Shown here in pieces: positions 52,133-59,806 of a stretch of DNA of 64,000 nucleotides. The stretch lies in contig NZ_NFLF01000004.1 of NCBI RefSeq assembly GCF_002160765.1, positions 1 through 64,000 of the forward strand, read 5' to 3'. Each line of letters begins with the position of its first letter. The first letter of the stretch is position 1. A program made the position numbers and the translations under genes. Source of the DNA: Lachnoclostridium sp. An138 (lineage in GTDB: Bacteria; Bacillota; Clostridia; Lachnospirales; Lachnospiraceae). The notes under the pieces are model-generated. The model worked only from the letters and a program-made list of their open reading frames with translations. It did no database searches and was not told the DNA's origin.

Positions 52133-52168
52133 AAACGTTCCGGATTTTTATCCGGAACGTTTTTGTCT
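52133..52168 (+). terminator. Terminator after cysK
   Basis: AACGTTCCGGAT pairs with ATCCGGAACGTT around TTTT, followed by TTTTTG. Confidence 0.9.
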
Positions 52169-52189
52169 GCTATTTTCGAACATATTTTC

Positions 52190-52203
52190 CGAACATATGT
52201 ATT
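52190..52203 (+). promoter_or_regulatory. LexA box, partial
   Basis: CGAACATATGTATT retains the first GAAC half-site of CGAAC-N4-GTTCG and part of the second. It is upstream of the -35 box. Confidence 0.45.
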
Positions 52204-52230
52204 GACAAACGAATGTTCGTGTTTTATAAT
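52202..52230 (+). promoter_or_regulatory. Promoter of the yneA-like gene
   Basis: TTGACA, 17 bases and TATAAT, a perfect sigma-A promoter. Its spacer is filled by a LexA box. Confidence 0.85.
52206..52219 (+). promoter_or_regulatory. LexA box inside the promoter spacer
   Basis: CAAACGAATGTTCG differs from CGAAC-N4-GTTCG at one base of the symmetric half-sites. Bound LexA would cover both promoter boxes. Confidence 0.75.
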
Positions 52231-52240
52231 ACAAACATAA

Positions 52241-52254
52241 AGAACAACTGTTCG
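52241..52254 (+). promoter_or_regulatory. LexA box after the transcription start
   Basis: AGAACAACTGTTCG has intact GAAC and GTTC half-sites separated by four bases. Confidence 0.75.
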
Positions 52255-52301
52255 AAATGTCTGCTGCATGAATGGAGAGCATGTTTGGGGAGGCACATCT
52301 T

Positions 52302-52673
52302 ATGTACGAAAGAAAGAGAACTTACACTGGAAAAAGAGTTTACAGAAGACATTACAAAAGACAAAGGAATATTATGCTTCTGATTTCATCCCTTTGCCTG
52401 GCTTTGGCGCTGGCGGTTATTTTTGGCAGTTTTCTGTCTGAAGCTGAGGCAAAGGAGCCTGAAATCACATATTATAAATATTACACCAATGTGGAGATTC
52501 AGCCAGGAGACACTATCTGGGATCTGGCCTCTGATTATATGGATGAGCATTATGAGTCCCGTGAGGATTATATCAGAGAAGTTCAGGAATTGAATTCTCT
52601 TGCCAGTATAGATGATATTGTATCAGGACAATATCTGATTCTTCCGTATTATTCTACAGAATATAAGCTGTGA
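52302..52673 (+). CDS. YneA-like LysM cell-division suppressor, SOS-regulated
   Basis: The 123 residues have a basic cytoplasmic N-terminus, one membrane helix (about 28-48) and a LysM domain (VEIQPGDTIWDLASDYM, then SIDDIVSGQYLILPYY). The size and layout are those of YneA, the SOS-induced division inhibitor of Bacillus. The promoter carries LexA boxes before, inside and after it. The ATG at 52302 has GGGGAGG upstream. The role as a division checkpoint is inferred from family and control. lexA lies 4 kb away. Confidence 0.85.
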   Translation: MYERKRTYTGKRVYRRHYKRQRNIMLLISSLCLALALAVIFGSFLSEAEAKEPEITYYKYYTNVEIQPGDTIWDLASDYMDEHYESREDYIREVQELNSLASIDDIVSGQYLILPYYSTEYKL

Positions 52674-52698
52674 TGTAAAATCACGGCTTATTTTTTTT
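52665..52698 (+). terminator. Terminator of the yneA-like gene
   Basis: AAGCTGTGAT pairs with ATCACGGCTT, followed by eight T. It overlaps the stop codon. Confidence 0.9.
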
Positions 52699-52972
52699 GT
52701 AAGAAATTTTCTTTAACTGGATTTTAACGTATTGGTTGACGAAAAATCAGTGATGTGTTACGATAGAGAAGCAGAGAGATCTATGCGACAAATCCATGTT
52801 TTTCTCATAGATTGCCCCAGAAAAGCCGGAAACGCCGTTTAAAGCTCCAGTTATTTACAGCTTGCGGCACATACAAACCATGAGGCTGAGGCCATGCGTC
52901 TCTTTCTCTTTCCTGCAGCCGCTGATTCTTCTTTCTTTGTGTTAAAGACAGCTGCGCTTAAAATAATGCTAT
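52699..52972. other. Gap with no gene
   Basis: A promoter-like TTGACG-17-TACGAT occurs on the plus strand near 52737, and an ATCTATG/CATAGAT hairpin near 52780-52813. No ORF with a ribosome site is visible on either strand. Confidence 0.4.
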
Positions 52973-53030
52973 AAAAAACATCTGCCCGAACCGTTTCCTT
53001 GATAATTATCAGGAACTGGTCAGGCAGATG
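52973..53030 (-). terminator. Terminator of the cobalamin-riboswitch transcript
   Basis: On the minus strand CATCTGCC-GACC-GTTCC pairs with GGAA-GGTT-GGGCAGATG and is followed by TTTTTT, a very stable terminator 42 bases after the small ORF. Confidence 0.85.
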
Positions 53031-53071
53031 CAAAAGCAAACCGGAACTGTAACTGCAATATGTTAAATGAT

Positions 53072-53221
53072 TTAAGCCGGGGATTCAGGCTCACATTTAG
53101 CTGCTGTTCTGGAATATTCACAGGATGTAACAGACCGAATGCCGTCACAGTCTGTCAGGCCCTGCTTTGCGGTCCAGATTTTGTCCCGGTATCTGTACGG
53201 TTCCACATTTTTACTGAGCAT
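53072..53221 (-). CDS. 49-residue ORF downstream of the cobalamin riboswitch
   Basis: The frame encodes 49 residues with three cysteines (TDCDGIRSVTSCEYSRTAAK, then CEPESPA at the end) and a basic N-terminal half (VEPYRYRDKIWTAKQ). No good Shine-Dalgarno sequence precedes the ATG. I recognise no family. It is the longest open frame between the riboswitch and its terminator. It may be a true small protein, a relic, or an open stretch inside a structured RNA, and I cannot decide which. Confidence 0.35.
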   Translation of the reverse strand: MLSKNVEPYRYRDKIWTAKQGLTDCDGIRSVTSCEYSRTAAKCEPESPA

Positions 53222-53334
53222 TCCATAAAATAAAATATGCCTGCTTCAGAGGAAAACAGACACAGCAAAAAGAAAACTTTTAGCATTTTCTTTTAACAGG
53301 AATATAACTTTCTTCGGAAGTCTCTCCTTAGATA

Positions 53335-53480
53335 TCAAGCAGGTTTCCTGGCTTACAGATCATCACATTTCCCTTTCCTTCTCATACAGTCTGCTGTACA
53401 ATGGATTGCGAAGGGAATGCTCCCTGATTACAGTGACCGGATCGCTCAGGATTTTCACCTGATTCCCTTTTCTGTCCGTA
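53335..53480 (-). promoter_or_regulatory. Cobalamin riboswitch
   Basis: On the minus strand the conserved core is clear: GGGAATCAGGTGAAAATCC, then GATCCGGTCACTGTAA (the B12-box half), and 3' AAGCCAGGAAACCTGC. The order and spacing fit the adenosylcobalamin aptamer. It normally controls cobalamin transport or synthesis, or B12-independent isoenzymes. Here no such gene follows before the terminator at 52973. Confidence 0.88.
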
Positions 53481-53578
53481 TTATTCATATATTATCATTC
53501 TGGATACTATCCATACGAACGTATGAGCAAAAAACGGACAGCACTTTATATCTTTTATATATGGAATTGTACAGATCC

Positions 53579-53607
53579 ATTATAGCATCTGATATGGACA
53601 CCGTCAA
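53579..53607 (-). promoter_or_regulatory. Promoter of the cobalamin-riboswitch transcript
   Basis: TTGACG, 17 bases and TATAAT on the minus strand, about 100 bases upstream of the aptamer. It diverges from the recombinase gene. Confidence 0.8.
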
Positions 53608-53650
53608 TTAAAATAAAACTACCAGGAGAAAACAGAAAGGATTACCTACT

Positions 53651-54721
53651 ATGGAATACAGAAGTTATCACGAACAGACAGATATGACCAATATACAGAA
53701 GCTGCGGGATATCCTGAAAACCCTTCCTCCTTTTGCGAAAGATTATTTCAGAGCTGTGGAGCCCACCACATCCACACGCACGCGCATTTCCTATGCGTAT
53801 GATATCCGGGTGTTTTTCCGCTTCCTGATTGAGGAAAATCCATATTATAAGAATTATCAAACCACCGATTTTAAAGCAGAGGATCTGGACAGATTGGAAG
53901 CGGTGGATATCGAAGAATATCAGGAGTATTTGAAGCTGTATCAGAAGGATGAGGAAGATGGTTCTACGGCCTCTGTGACAAATGGAGAACGGGGGCTGAA
54001 GAGAAAGATGTCGGCCCTGAGAAGTTTTTATGCTTACTACTATAAGCGCCAGATGATTCGCACGAATCCAACTGTTTTTGTGGATATGCCGAAACTTCAT
54101 GATAAAGCCATCATCCGGCTGGACGCGGATGAGACGGCCAGGCTTCTGGACTTTATTGAGCATGGAGGCGATCAGCTGACAGGACAGAAAAAGGTCTATT
54201 ATGAAAAAACAAAGGAACGGGACCTGGCCATCGTTACGCTTCTGCTTGGAACGGGTATTCGTGTGTCGGAATGTGTGGGACTTGACATTACAGATGTTGA
54301 TTTTAATAATAACGGAATCAAAGTGACCCGGAAAGGCGGCTCTGAGATGATCGTATATTTTGGAGAAGAGGTGGAAAAAGCGCTCAGGGACTACATCGAA
54401 GGCAGCCGGAAACATGTAATTCCTCAGGAAGGCCACGAGCGCGCTCTCTTCTACTCCACCCAGAACCGCCGAATCAGTGTAAGCGCGGTGGAAAATCTGG
54501 TGAAGAAATATTCCCGTCAGGTGACGCCCCTGAAGAAAATTACGCCTCACAAGCTCCGCAGTACTTACGGAACCACTCTGTATCAGGAAACGGGCGATAT
54601 CTACCTGGTAGCCGATGTGCTGGGACATAAGGACGTAAATACCACCCGGAAGCATTATGCGGCTCAGGATGAAAACCGGCGCCGCAGAGCGGCCAAAGCC
54701 GTAAGACTCCGCGAGGACTAA
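53651..54721 (+). CDS. Tyrosine recombinase (XerC/XerD-like)
   Basis: The 356 residues have an N-terminal SAM-like core-binding domain (about 40-150) and a catalytic domain with all key residues: Arg in LLGTGIRVSECVGLD, the Lys in VTRKGG, His-x-x-Arg in TPHKLRSTYGT, His in DVLGHKDVNTTRKHY and the Tyr nucleophile at its end. It is longer than classic XerC (about 300) but usual for Lachnospiraceae chromosomal recombinases. I see no attachment sites or phage genes nearby, so chromosome-dimer resolution or a similar housekeeping role is more likely than element integration. Confidence 0.9.
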   Translation: MEYRSYHEQTDMTNIQKLRDILKTLPPFAKDYFRAVEPTTSTRTRISYAYDIRVFFRFLIEENPYYKNYQTTDFKAEDLDRLEAVDIEEYQEYLKLYQKDEEDGSTASVTNGERGLKRKMSALRSFYAYYYKRQMIRTNPTVFVDMPKLHDKAIIRLDADETARLLDFIEHGGDQLTGQKKVYYEKTKERDLAIVTLLLGTGIRVSECVGLDITDVDFNNNGIKVTRKGGSEMIVYFGEEVEKALRDYIEGSRKHVIPQEGHERALFYSTQNRRISVSAVENLVKKYSRQVTPLKKITPHKLRSTYGTTLYQETGDIYLVADVLGHKDVNTTRKHYAAQDENRRRRAAKAVRLRED

Positions 54722-54730
54722 GATATCGAT

Positions 54731-54773
54731 AAAAAACGCGGCAGCCGAAACATCGTTTTCTTTCGGCTGCCGC
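54731..54773 (-). terminator. Terminator of the DUF3048 gene
   Basis: GCGGCAGCCGAAA pairs with TTTCGGCTGCCGC. TTTTTT follows on the minus strand. Confidence 0.85.
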
Positions 54774-54813
54774 AGTCCATTAGTCCATTTTACTTTGTCT
54801 GTATTCTGTCCGG

Positions 54814-55929
54814 TTACTGGACTACCAGCTCATCCCATACTTCATCCGCTACAAAAGCGATATAGGTCTTTCCGGTATTGATTGTAATTTCATCCCCTGT
54901 CATGTCGTAGTAGATGGTGCGGTCTGTATCTGAGATCTTGCTCCAGGTAATGGGAATTGCCTGCCCGTTCGTAATGTAGTAGCCTTCCATGCCGGTCGCC
55001 AGACAGTTCCATACCATATATCCGTGATTGTCCAGCTGATTGTAGCTCATTTTCTGAAGAATCACATTCTTGAACGCAAGCTGCTGGTTATTGTTGCCCG
55101 GATCTACATGAGCGGAACCGTACTCGGAATACAGATAAGTCCCTGAGGCTTCATCATAATTGAGCTCTGATCCGTTATGCGGGAACGGGAGATCGACAAG
55201 CGTACACGCCGTGCTGCCTGCTTCTCCGGAAAGATCCACCGGATTGCTCTCAGAAGCAAATTCAAAATGCGGTTCTGTGGGGGCGTATTCATTATAATTG
55301 CGGTCTACGCTGGAATTGCTGAAATTGTCTTCCATATCTCCCGGAAGTATGTACTCTGTAAACTCGCGGGGTTTGCCATTGTCTACGCGGGAAAAGGTTC
55401 CGCTGAAATGATCAACATAATCATTGGCAAGGAAGGTGTTAATATAGAAAGGTCCTCCATCATGGCAGACAATCGCATTCCATTCCGGAGCAATCATAAG
55501 ATTGGTAGGACGCACGCTGCGGACGCTTCCAATCTGGCGGACGCTGTCGTAATCTTTGAACAGTACCATGAAACGTGTGATCTGTCCGTTCTGTGTGCTG
55601 TTCATCATCTCATAGACAATATCTGCCTGTGAAAGCCCATAATGGGGAAGGGCTGTCTTCTCGTTGTCAACCATGACCGCAATCGGACGCTGATCCTTCA
55701 AATCCTCGCTGATCCACTCATTTGTCAATTCACTGCGGTACATTCCTTCGGGGGCGACTTCTTCTACCTCCTCCTCTTCCGGCTCTTCTGCTTCCACTTC
55801 CTCCGGAATCACTTCCTCCTCTGTGGAGAAGCTGTCCGCCGTAACTTCTTCGCTGCTTCCACAGCCGGCTGTGCCTGCAAGACAGGCAAAGCTCAAGGCC
55901 AGCAGAAGCCATTTCACATGTCTTTTCAT
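54814..55929 (-). CDS. DUF3048 domain lipoprotein (YerB-like)
   Basis: The 371 residues begin with a signal peptide and lipobox (LAGTAGC). A glutamate-rich linker (about 30-60) and a DUF3048 domain follow, with RPIAVMVDNEKTALPHYGLSQ, GSVRSVRPTNLMIAPEWNAI and the C-terminal VPITWSK-like segment (AIPITWSKISDTDRTIYYD). YerB-type proteins are attached to the outer membrane face. Their function is unknown. I chose the ATG at 55929 because AGGAA lies upstream and it starts the signal peptide; an earlier start adds 12 residues. Confidence 0.9.
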   Translation of the reverse strand: MKRHVKWLLLALSFACLAGTAGCGSSEEVTADSFSTEEEVIPEEVEAEEPEEEEVEEVAPEGMYRSELTNEWISEDLKDQRPIAVMVDNEKTALPHYGLSQADIVYEMMNSTQNGQITRFMVLFKDYDSVRQIGSVRSVRPTNLMIAPEWNAIVCHDGGPFYINTFLANDYVDHFSGTFSRVDNGKPREFTEYILPGDMEDNFSNSSVDRNYNEYAPTEPHFEFASESNPVDLSGEAGSTACTLVDLPFPHNGSELNYDEASGTYLYSEYGSAHVDPGNNNQQLAFKNVILQKMSYNQLDNHGYMVWNCLATGMEGYYITNGQAIPITWSKISDTDRTIYYDMTGDEITINTGKTYIAFVADEVWDELVVQ

Positions 55930-56140
55930 CTTCTGGTTCCTTCCTGTGTGGTCTTCCCCCAGCAAATAAAAACACCATAAGCGGGACGCTGAGGGTGTAA
56001 TAATTTAGTAATAATTATAGCATAAAATGTAACCGTATACCAGAAAAAAATAAATGTTCATTTAAAGTTCATGGAACGTTTACATTTGCAGCGTAGCAAT
56101 TCCTGTTTCCTGCGGTCACAGGGAACCAGAACAAATTTTC

Positions 56141-56154
56141 TAAACATTTGTTTG
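56141..56154 (+). promoter_or_regulatory. LexA box upstream of lexA
   Basis: TAAACATTTGTTTG matches CGAAC-N4-GTTCG with one change in each half-site and overlaps the -35 box. Confidence 0.5.
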
Positions 56155-56180
56155 CATCCGGTGCAGACATATGCTATACT
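56152..56180 (+). promoter_or_regulatory. Promoter of lexA
   Basis: TTGCAT, 17 bases and TATACT, flanked by two LexA-like sites. Confidence 0.65.
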
Positions 56181-56189
56181 TGAATAAAT

Positions 56190-56203
56190 AAACGAATGTA
56201 TTT
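56190..56203 (+). promoter_or_regulatory. LexA box after the lexA transcription start
   Basis: AAACGAATGTATTT retains AAAC-N4-GT symmetry. It is weaker than the yneA sites but correctly placed for autorepression. Confidence 0.4.
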
Positions 56204-56242
56204 CAGTGGTACACCGAGGCCGCAGAAGGAGGAAGCGCAAGC

Positions 56243-56860
56243 ATGGCTTATGGAAAGATTTCAAAAAAACAATCCGAAATTCTTGAATATATAAAATCTC
56301 AGATTATCAACAAAGGGTATCCCCCCTCGGTGCGTGATATCTGCGAAGCTGTGGATCTTAAATCCACCTCTTCCGTTCACTCTCACCTGGAGACTCTGGA
56401 AAAGAACGGTTATATCCGCCGAGATCCTACCAAACCCCGGGCTATCGAGATTATTGACGATAATTTCAATCTGGCCCGCAGAGAGGTGGTCAATGTTCCG
56501 ATTGTAGGAAAGGTGGCTGCCGGAGAGCCGATTCTGGCTGTGGAAAATATAGAATCCTACTTCCCGGTTCCCATGGAGTTCATGCCGAACGAACAGTGTT
56601 TTATGCTGAAAGTCCAGGGGGATTCCATGATCAACGCAGGAATTTTTGATGGAGATACCATCATTGTAGAGCAGAGCCAGACCGCCCGGAACGGCGATAT
56701 GGTGGTAGCTCTTGTAGACGATTCGGCGACTGTCAAGACCTTTTATCGCGAGGCCGATCACATCCGTCTGCAGCCGGAAAATGACGCGATGTCCCCGATC
56801 ATTGTACCGGACTGCCAGATTCTCGGAAAAGTATTCGGAGTTTTCCGCTTTTTCCGATGA
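56243..56860 (+). CDS. lexA: LexA repressor
   Basis: The 205 residues have an N-terminal winged helix (1-70, [20 protein letters not shown]), the self-cleavage site Ala-Gly in VAAGEPI and the serine-lysine dyad ([19 protein letters not shown]). LexA represses SOS genes and cleaves itself when RecA is activated. AGGAGGAAG precedes the ATG. Two degenerate LexA boxes around its promoter indicate autoregulation, and the strong boxes at 52.2 kb show a target. Confidence 0.96.
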   Translation: MAYGKISKKQSEILEYIKSQIINKGYPPSVRDICEAVDLKSTSSVHSHLETLEKNGYIRRDPTKPRAIEIIDDNFNLARREVVNVPIVGKVAAGEPILAVENIESYFPVPMEFMPNEQCFMLKVQGDSMINAGIFDGDTIIVEQSQTARNGDMVVALVDDSATVKTFYREADHIRLQPENDAMSPIIVPDCQILGKVFGVFRFFR

Positions 56861-56916
56861 ATGTATTGACGTCATAAAGATTTTGAAAACATTTAAAAAA
56901 TATTTAAAAATATAAG

Positions 56917-56996
56917 AACGCCGGTGTAAAGAGAGTTATCCCTCTACGCCGGCGTTAGCGTCGGTGTAAAGAGAGTTATCCCTCTACACCGACGCT
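56917..56996. repeat. Two tandem 40-nt hairpins with compensatory changes
   Basis: Two adjacent 40-nt units (56917-56956 and 56957-56996) share the central GTGTAAAGAGAGTTATCC. Each folds into a long stem: AACGCCGG with CCGGCGTT in the first, AGCGTCGG with CCGACGCT in the second. Pairs A-T and C-G in the first unit are G-C and T-A in the second, so pairing was kept while sequence changed. They lie between convergent lexA and the TPR gene and overlap that gene's stop codon. A double terminator is the simplest role. Confidence 0.7.
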
Positions 56997-57435
56997 ACCA
57001 TATTCTCTGAGATATGGACAGGTAAGGCTCATGGTTCTGTGCCTGTCTCTTTCGCGCGGCCTGCTGGCGGCAGTAATCGAGAAGTTCTCTTGCGTCAGCC
57101 CAGAAAGCCTGGGTCTCCGGATCAGAATCAATCAGTGTGAAGATACGCTCGAAATAAGGCACGGCCTCCTCCTCTCTGTCCAGCCAGTAGAGCGCGAAGC
57201 CCATACGGAAATTCCAGTTGGGGTCCTCTTCTTCTACCGCGCTTTTTAAAAGCTCTATTGCGTGAAGATGATACTCCGGATGCTCCGTGCCGCCTGCAGC
57301 GTTTTCATATGCCCGTGCCAGAAGTCCTGTCAGTTTATGACTGCGTTCCGTATCTGGAATTTTTTCCAGCTCTTCAATGATTTTTTCGTATTCATCGTTT
57401 TGATGCCAGAATTCCAGCTGTTCCTCCAGGGTCAT
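56995..57435 (-). CDS. TPR-repeat protein
   Basis: The 146 residues are helical, with tetratricopeptide-like repeats ([34 protein letters not shown] and [19 protein letters not shown]). Such proteins usually mediate protein contacts. There is no signal peptide. The start at 57435 overlaps the NUDIX gene stop by 4 bases, so translation is coupled. The function is unknown. Confidence 0.8.
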   Translation of the reverse strand: MTLEEQLEFWHQNDEYEKIIEELEKIPDTERSHKLTGLLARAYENAAGGTEHPEYHLHAIELLKSAVEEEDPNWNFRMGFALYWLDREEEAVPYFERIFTLIDSDPETQAFWADARELLDYCRQQAARKRQAQNHEPYLSISQRIW

Positions 57436-58052
57436 ATTTTCACCTCCAGAAACGAAAACGGGTTTTCGGGGTCTGCATGCAGAAAATGCATCATCATATA
57501 AGCGCACATCAGAGAGACGTTTTCTTCCCTTAGAATTCTCCGGATCTCCGTCCGATCCGCAAGTACCACTTCAATCTCCTCGCTGTCTTCCAGCCCCTCG
57601 CCGGAGATGATTCCATCAGCTGTTCCATATACGGCCGCGCAGGATTCGTCGGTCATCCCGATGGTGGTAAAATAGGGCTTTGAATATATGTCATCCACTT
57701 CTATGGGATGAAAGGTCAGCCCTGTTTCTTCCCTGAGTTCCCGGACGCCGGCGGCGTGGAAATCCTCTCCCTCATCCACCAGCCCTGCAGGAAATTCATA
57801 AATATAACCGGCAATGCTGTAACGGTACTGCCGAATCAGCACAACTCTGTCTCTTTTTTCCCCATAAAGCGCGTAAATAATGACCCCGTCTGCTTTGTTT
57901 ATTCTGGTAGACAGCTTCAGCTCTTCGATGCTGCGGGCACGGGAAGCGATGTGATAGAGTCCAGGCTTTCCCGAACGATGTATGACATCCAGATCAAACA
58001 TATTGAGAAAACGATTATCTGTAACCTGTGTGATCTTCCGGATACTGCTCAT
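57432..58052 (-). CDS. NUDIX hydrolase (ADP-ribose pyrophosphatase-like)
   Basis: The 206 residues carry a perfect NUDIX box, [20 protein letters not shown] followed by TGL, near residue 90. The N-terminal [22 protein letters not shown] segment is like that of ADP-ribose pyrophosphatases. It hydrolyses nucleoside diphosphates linked to another group; the exact substrate is inferred. GGAAAGGAAG precedes the ATG. Confidence 0.88.
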   Translation of the reverse strand: MSSIRKITQVTDNRFLNMFDLDVIHRSGKPGLYHIASRARSIEELKLSTRINKADGVIIYALYGEKRDRVVLIRQYRYSIAGYIYEFPAGLVDEGEDFHAAGVRELREETGLTFHPIEVDDIYSKPYFTTIGMTDESCAAVYGTADGIISGEGLEDSEEIEVVLADRTEIRRILREENVSLMCAYMMMHFLHADPENPFSFLEVKI

Positions 58053-58134
58053 AGCTTTTCTTCCTTTCCGGGAAACCCATACCGGAATCCCATTGAATTT
58101 CTCAGCTTTACATAATCATCCGCTTCTTCATTTT

Positions 58135-58821
58135 TTACATGAACCGGCACAGCAGGATGGGCAGGAAAACAGCCGGTATGGAATTCATAACGCGTATTTT
58201 GTTTTTAAACATCATGTTAATGCTGATCCCGATAATCAGCAGAGAGCCCACACAGGTCATCTCATTGATGACAGAGGTGGTAAGATATGGTCCGATAAAC
58301 CTGGCGCATACGGTGATGGTTCCTTCATAGAGCAGGCAGAGAAAGGCAGAGAACATAACTCCGATTCCCAGGCTGGACGTAAGTACGACGGCTGCGATAC
58401 CGTCAATCAGAGCTTTTGCGGTAAGAGTGCTGTGATCCAGCGACAGGCCGCTCTGAAGGGAGCCTACAATCGCCATGGCTCCGATACAGAAAAGAAGGCT
58501 TGCGCTGACAAACCCTTCCGCCACGGACACGCCGTTTGGAGAGGGACGGCATTTTGACTGAATCAGAGCGCCCAGCTTTTCCAGACGCTCCTGAAGAGAA
58601 AGGGCCTCTCCGATCACGGTTCCCAGTGCCATGGAAATAATGGCGATCAGCACATTTTCACCGTCCAGAGAACCGCTGATCCCGATATAAAGGACACAGA
58701 GAGCCATGGCCTTCATAACAGAATCTCCCATGCTGTCCGGAATTCCTTTTTTGAGCAGAAGTCCGGCAGCGCTGCCGATAATGATTGCCGCGACATTGAT
58801 GATGACTCCTGTCAGTATCAT
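58135..58821 (-). CDS. DUF554 membrane protein
   Basis: The 228 residues form about six or seven membrane helices with the DUF554 pattern (GVIINVAAIIIGSAAGLLLK at the N-terminus, LCVLYIGISGSLDGEN and DGIAAVVLTSSLGIGVMFSA). It is probably a transporter. The substrate is unknown. AGGAGGC precedes the ATG, 5 bases after rsfS ends, so it belongs to the minus-strand housekeeping series. Confidence 0.88.
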   Translation of the reverse strand: MILTGVIINVAAIIIGSAAGLLLKKGIPDSMGDSVMKAMALCVLYIGISGSLDGENVLIAIISMALGTVIGEALSLQERLEKLGALIQSKCRPSPNGVSVAEGFVSASLLFCIGAMAIVGSLQSGLSLDHSTLTAKALIDGIAAVVLTSSLGIGVMFSAFLCLLYEGTITVCARFIGPYLTTSVINEMTCVGSLLIIGISINMMFKNKIRVMNSIPAVFLPILLCRFM

Positions 58822-58826
58822 TGATG

Positions 58827-59192
58827 TTATGCCTCCTTTAAGGCTTCCGGAGAAATGACGGAACCATCTCTCCAGATACGTTCCAGATCATAGAAAAGAC
58901 GGTTTTCCTCATCAAAAATATGAATAATAATATCGCCGTAATCCAGAAGAATCCAGCTGGCTGTCTGATATCCCTCTATCTGTCTGGGCGCAAAGCCGGC
59001 TTTGTGAAGCTCTTCCTGCACATTGTCTACCATAGCCTGCACCTGATTTTTATTGGAGCCGCTGGCAATGAGAAAATAATCGGCCAGAACCGAGATTTCA
59101 GAAATATCCAGGATACGGATATCCCGCGCCTTTTTATCTTCCAGGGCTTCATAGGCCAGTCTGGCCATCTGCTTTGACTGTGTCTGTGTCAT
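58827..59192 (-). CDS. rsfS: Ribosome silencing factor
   Basis: This 121-residue RsfS/Iojap-family protein has DIRILDISEISVLADYFLIA and the C-terminal SWILLDYGDIIIHIFDEENR. It binds uL14 on the large subunit and blocks subunit joining in starvation. It overlaps yqeK by 4 bases. Confidence 0.95.
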   Translation of the reverse strand: MTQTQSKQMARLAYEALEDKKARDIRILDISEISVLADYFLIASGSNKNQVQAMVDNVQEELHKAGFAPRQIEGYQTASWILLDYGDIIIHIFDEENRLFYDLERIWRDGSVISPEALKEA

Positions 59193-59806
59193 AGATTTTC
59201 CTCCTTCTCGTCCGGTCCGGCGGCCGCAGCCTGCCGTTCTGCCTTATAGTATTCGTAGGCCTTCATTGTCATCTCGTCAATTTCTCCGGAGCCTTCGTCC
59301 AGATAATCCAGAGTATCGGAAAGTATCTTGTAGAGAGCTGCGTCCAAATCCAGAAATGCCAGCTTCCGCACTTCCGGCAGATTGGGCGCCTTATTGCGCC
59401 GGGGCTCAATATAATCTGCCACATATACAATTTTATCCAGCAGAGACATATTGGGCTTTCCGGTGGTATGGTTTAAGATGGCGCTGACAATCTCCTTATC
59501 ATTGACGCCGTATTCATGCATCGCCAGGAACGCACCCAGTTTTGCGTGGAGCAGAAAAGGATTGCGGCGTTCCACTTCTGTGATCTGAATGTTATGCTTC
59601 TCACAGAGTTTCAGTTTTTTTCCATTTGGAATACATTTGGCGCAGTCATGAAGGAGGCCGGCCAGCTGAGCCTTCTGAATGTCGTATTCGTATCGCATGG
59701 CAAGAGCGGCACAGGTATACATGACGCCCAGCGTATGCTGGTAACGCCCGTCGTCCATCTCATGCTTGATTTTTTTCTGATAGGATTTCATATCATAATT
59801 TTTCAT
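59189..59806 (-). CDS. yqeK: YqeK-type HD hydrolase (diadenosine tetraphosphatase)
   Basis: This 205-residue HD-domain protein has the pattern RYQHTLGVMYTCAALA, AGLLHDCAKCIPNGK (the HD pair), HAKLGAFLAMHEYGV and ILNHTTGKPNMSLLDKIVY. YqeK proteins hydrolyse diadenosine tetraphosphate. It stands between nadD and rsfS, with 4-base overlaps at both ends, as in many Firmicutes. Confidence 0.93.
   Translation of the reverse strand: MKNYDMKSYQKKIKHEMDDGRYQHTLGVMYTCAALAMRYEYDIQKAQLAGLLHDCAKCIPNGKKLKLCEKHNIQITEVERRNPFLLHAKLGAFLAMHEYGVNDKEIVSAILNHTTGKPNMSLLDKIVYVADYIEPRRNKAPNLPEVRKLAFLDLDAALYKILSDTLDYLDEGSGEIDEMTMKAYEYYKAERQAAAAGPDEKEENL

Noticed and set aside
52851-53039. 62-codon minus-strand frame downstream of the B12-controlled unit
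   Set aside because: It runs through the transcript's own terminator, has no ribosome site and has no protein-like motif.
53651-54721. Integrase of a mobile element
   Set aside because: No attachment repeats, excisionase, phage or conjugation genes are nearby; the protein resembles chromosomal Xer-type recombinases.
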